This document shows, piece after piece, positions 12,806-15,029 of a stretch of 15,029 bases of DNA; positions within the stretch are counted from its first letter, which is position 1, and each line of letters starts with the position of its first letter. Below the pieces are notes generated by a model that was not told where the DNA came from, made no database searches, and saw only the letters and a list, made by a program, of their open reading frames with translations. Origin of the DNA: an uncultured Faecalibacterium sp. (GTDB taxonomy: Bacteria; Bacillota; Clostridia; Oscillospirales; Ruminococcaceae). Where the stretch lies: positions 1 to 15,029 of the forward strand of contig CAKTCY010000054.1 of NCBI GenBank assembly GCA_934540955.1. Reading direction: 5' to 3'. Made by a program: the position numbers and the translations under genes.

Positions 12806-14020
12806 TTATTTTACCGGCAGCCAGACCGTTGTTTTTGCCCCACAGGGGGTGTTCTGCCCAAACACTGCCGTGCCGCCATGGGCGGCGGCGATCTGCTGCA
12901 CTACATATAAGCCAAGGATATGGGGCGCATTTTCGGCAGGCTCCACAGTGTTCAGTGCTGCCAGAACGGCAGCTGGATAGCCGATGCCGTCATCCGCCAC
13001 GGTCAGGCAGAAGCGCTCCCCTACTCGCCGGGTGTGCACCGTAATGTTCACCGGCTCTGGGTTATGCCGAATGCTGTTGTTCAGCAGGTTTTCCAGCAGC
13101 CGTGCCAGCAGCACCTCGTCCACCGAAAGCACCGTCTGCTCTGCTGTTTTTTCCTGTTCCAGCGTGATCTCGCAGTGCTCTGCCAGCGGGCTTTCGCAAA
13201 ACTGCGCCACCAACTGCCGGAACAGCGGCCCTGCCCGGAGGTCTTTCCGGCGCAGGGGTTGGGCACCGTATTCCAGCTTACTGGTCAGGTTCAGGTCATC
13301 AATGAGGGTGCGCAGCTTTTCACACTGGGTGCGGATGCCGGTCGCTTTCTGCCGGGAGCTGTCTGGCAAAAGTGCATCCTGTTCCAGCTGCTCCGCCCAG
13401 CCTAAGATCAGCGCCAGCGGGGTCCGCACATCATGGCTGACCCCTGCGATCCACTAGGTGTGGGCGTTATCCCGCCGGGCCAACATCTCATTTTTGGTTT
13501 GCAGCTGCGCCCCGGTCTGGTTCAGCTTTTCTGCCAGTTCCCCGGCAAAACCGTCGGTAGGCAGCCGGACGGTCTGCCCCTGTGCCAGTGCATCCAGACC
13601 GTTTGCCATGGTCTCCAGCCGCTTTGCCCCCCGCCAGCTCAGCCAGAAGCAGAGTGCCAGACCCAGCAGCAACAATCCCAGCGCTGCCGCCGGGAGCACC
13701 CGCACCATGCTCAGGGCAAAGTCCGGTGAGCCGTAAATGCTGTACTTCCACAGGCTCCCCTTCGGCAGCCCGATGACGAACAGTCCGTAGGGTTCTGTCC
13801 AGCAGAACACCGGGTAATCTGCCAGATACCAGCGGGCAAATTTGGCGATATCGCCGGGAGTGTAGGCGTGGTTCAGAGCCTGCGGCAGGCCGTAGCTCCA
13901 GCGGATGTTTCCCGCATCGTCCAGCACCATCGCCCACTCGTAGCCGTCCATCCATTCCTGTGGGGTATAAGGGCAGTTCTCCTTTCCCGTCTTTACTATA
14001 CCACACTTTTTGCGCCGCAA
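12806..14020 (-). pseudogene. Broken sensor histidine kinase (amber stop, missing N-terminus)
   Basis: The minus strand encodes an OmpR-partner-type sensor kinase in two collinear pieces in the same frame. The upstream piece (13457-14020) has an extracytoplasmic domain (EWMDGYEWAMVLDDAGNIRW), one membrane helix (VLPAAALGLLLLGLALCFW) and a HAMP-like linker ending NEMLARRDNAHT. A TAG at 13456-13454 then interrupts it just before WIAGVSHDVRTP, which is the phosphoacceptor H box. The rest (12806-13453) holds the N box ENLLNNSIRHN, G1 box ADDGIGYP and G2-like LGLYVVQQIAAAHGG. The first membrane helix is absent and the only upstream start is a TTG at 14020 without ribosome site. A ribosome site (AAAGGAG near 13978) has no start codon after it, suggesting that a response-regulator gene and the kinase N-terminus were deleted. 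Probably non-functional. Confidence 0.8.
13997..14005 (-). promoter_or_regulatory. Extended -10 remnant of the two-component operon promoter
   Basis: On the minus strand TGGTATAGT is an extended -10 element; no good -35 is visible at the right distance. It sits about 25 bp before the orphan AAAGGAG, consistent with the retained promoter of a deleted response-regulator/kinase operon. Confidence 0.4.
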
Positions 14021-14038
14021 CGGAAAATGCCTGCAAAT

Positions 14039-14076
14039 TTAAGAGTAAATTAAGCTGCGCTTCCGGTCAGTTTAAG
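14039..14076 (+). promoter_or_regulatory. Phased TTAAG repeats, candidate response-regulator operator
   Basis: TTAAG occurs at 14039-14043, 14050-14054 and 14072-14076, i.e. at spacings of 11 and 22 bp, so all three face the same side of the helix. They lie between the divergent kinase and ABC remnants, upstream of a -10-like TATTCT (14087-14092). OmpR-family regulators commonly use such direct repeats. Confidence 0.4.
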
Positions 14077-14133
14077 GCAGCGGGTGTATTCTGGCATCGT
14101 TCCGAAAACCATGAATGCGAAAGGAGACCATTT

Positions 14134-14187
14134 ATGAAACCTGTGATCGAGACCCATGCCCTTTGCAAAAGCTACCATGGCCGGTGA
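14134..14187 (+). pseudogene. First 17 codons of a lantibiotic-immunity ABC ATPase (LanF-type), truncated
   Basis: A good ribosome site (AAAGGAG, 14120-14126) precedes an ATG that opens MKPVIETHALCKSYHGR and stops at TGA. LCKSYHGR is the usual beginning of an ABC ATPase (the L-x-K-x-Y-G pattern before the first strand). Everything from before Walker A onward is missing. The sequence switches directly into the membrane part of a permease, so a deletion has removed nearly all of the ATPase gene. Confidence 0.75.
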
Positions 14188-14747
14188 TGATGGCAGTGCT
14201 GGCCTCCCGGCTGTGGGATATGGAGATCAAAGGCAACACTGCCAAACTGCTCTACACCCTGCAGAGCCGCCGCAGCCTGTTTGCAGGCAAGGCGGTCTTT
14301 GGGGTACTGGAGGTGCTGCTGGTCACGGTGCTGGAGCTGGCCTGCGTTCCGGTGCTGGGGCGTGTCCATGGTTATACCGAAGCCTTTCCCACTGGGCAGC
14401 TGGTCTATCTGTTCGTCTGCACGCTGGCTGTGGACGCAATGCTCTTCTTTGGCGAATTTCTGCTGATGCTGTGGGTGGGCAATCCCCTGCCGGCGCTCTG
14501 CGTGGGCATCGTAGGGGCACTGGTGGGGCTGTTCTCTGCTTTTATGCCGCCGCTTGCCAGTTACTTTGTACCCTTTGGGTACTACATCCCTCTGAGCGCC
14601 TACGAAGTGGCGAACTGGGACAAGGCCACCCACACCGTCACCTACGGCACCCGCCCCTTCAACTGGGGGCTGCTGGCCTTCACCCTTGCGCTGGGCGCTG
14701 TGCTGTTTGCCCTTGCGTGGCGCAAGGTACAGGACGAGGAGGTATAA
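14187..14747 (+). pseudogene. C-terminal part of a MutE/EpiE-type lantibiotic-immunity permease
   Basis: This frame gives 186 residues from ATG 14187. They include the RLWDMEIKGNTAKLLYTLQ amphipathic segment and about four membrane helices (FGVLEVLLVTVLELACVPVL, YLFVCTLAVDAMLFFGEFLL, GIVGALVGLFSAFM, LAFTLALGAVLFAL). Members of this permease family have about 250 residues and six helices, so roughly the first quarter is missing. The ATG overlaps the TGA of the truncated ATPase reading frame, so the remnant could still be translated by coupling from the intact ribosome site at 14120. Without an ATPase it should not work as a transporter unless one is supplied elsewhere. Confidence 0.75.
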
Positions 14748-14751
14748 AACC

Positions 14752-15029
14752 ATGCTGAAACGCTGTATTCTTGCGGAGAACCGCAAGCTCCACGCATCCC
14801 CCATCTGGGCAATGTTCTTTGTGCTGCCCATTCTTTCGGCCACCTATGGCACTTTCAATTATTTACAAAATCTTGAGATCCTCACCGACGGCTGGTATAG
14901 CCTGTGGACCCAGCACACCCTGTTTTATTCCATGCTCTTCTTCCCTGCCATGGTAGCCACCTATGCTGCCTACTTGTGGCGGCTGGAACATCTGGGGCAC
15001 AACTGGAACCTTATCATGGCAAGCCCCGT
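14752..15029 (+). CDS. MutG-type lantibiotic-immunity ABC permease, 3' end beyond window
   Basis: The first 92 residues of a second membrane subunit are present, beginning MLKRCILAENRKLHASPIWA. A first membrane helix follows (MFFVLPILSATYGTFNYL), then an outside loop with WYSLWTQHTLFY, a second helix (MLFFPAMVATYAAYLW) and LEHLGHNWNLIMASP, a block typical of MutG/EpiG permeases. GGAGG (14738-14742) lies 9 nt before the ATG, and the gene starts 4 bp after the preceding stop. Nothing is broken in the visible part; it is cut only by the window edge. Confidence 0.8.
   Translation, partial: MLKRCILAENRKLHASPIWAMFFVLPILSATYGTFNYLQNLEILTDGWYSLWTQHTLFYSMLFFPAMVATYAAYLWRLEHLGHNWNLIMASP

Noticed and set aside
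1..15029. CRISPR array, rRNA genes, complete insertion sequence
   Set aside because: No regularly spaced repeats of CRISPR size, no rRNA-like sequence and no transposase gene were seen on either strand.

Overview
The window looks like a piece of a genome from a gut Firmicute of the Oscillospiraceae/Ruminococcaceae, plausibly Faecalibacterium or a close relative. The reasons are the moderately high GC, strong Shine-Dalgarno sites, a Tat-type lipoprotein signal, a very long double 2-hydroxyacyl-CoA dehydratase activase, a small protein I recall as DUF6061, and lantibiotic-immunity ABC genes. The genus is an inference from general familiarity, not a database result.

Layout. (1) Positions 1 to about 3.3 kb are the end of a mobilizable element: a MobC-like accessory protein, a MOBP-type relaxase, a ParB-like protein and a small hypothetical protein, closed by a strong intrinsic terminator. 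(2) 3312-7125 is a compact iron-type ABC importer operon (substrate-binding lipoprotein, FecCD-type permease, ATPase, tandem cupin) with overlapping stop/start codons and a 17-bp bidirectional terminator. (3) 7139-11011 (minus) is a 1290-residue protein with two complete activase modules and a dehydratase-like C-terminal part. It is divergent from a cysteine-rich Crp/Fnr regulator (11177-11854). (4) 11937-12188 (minus) is a small hypothetical gene. (5) 12308-12413 holds the 3' half of a tRNA-Lys(CUU) with its terminator, read here as an integration scar, followed by repeat clusters typical of an element end. (6) 12806-15029 is a decayed lantibiotic-immunity/two-component locus. The sensor kinase has lost its N-terminus and carries an amber stop. 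The ABC ATPase is cut to 17 codons and joined to the C-terminal part of the first permease. The second permease starts intact and runs off the window.

How the central genes fit together. The importer promoter and the divergent activase promoter share the same architecture: a 14-bp dyad GTTGCCATA(G/A)CAAC (5-4-5, the FNR-family spacing), then exactly 22 bp, then an extended -10 (TGC TAAAAT and TGT TAAACT). The dyad is centred at -41.5 in both, the position of a class II Crp/Fnr activator. The obvious candidate activator is the Crp/Fnr protein encoded beside the activase. I infer a small regulon linking import of iron (or an iron chelate) to expression of an iron-sulfur activase protein. A second, 26-bp near-palindrome at the importer start site suggests an additional metal-responsive repressor or a 5' mRNA hairpin.
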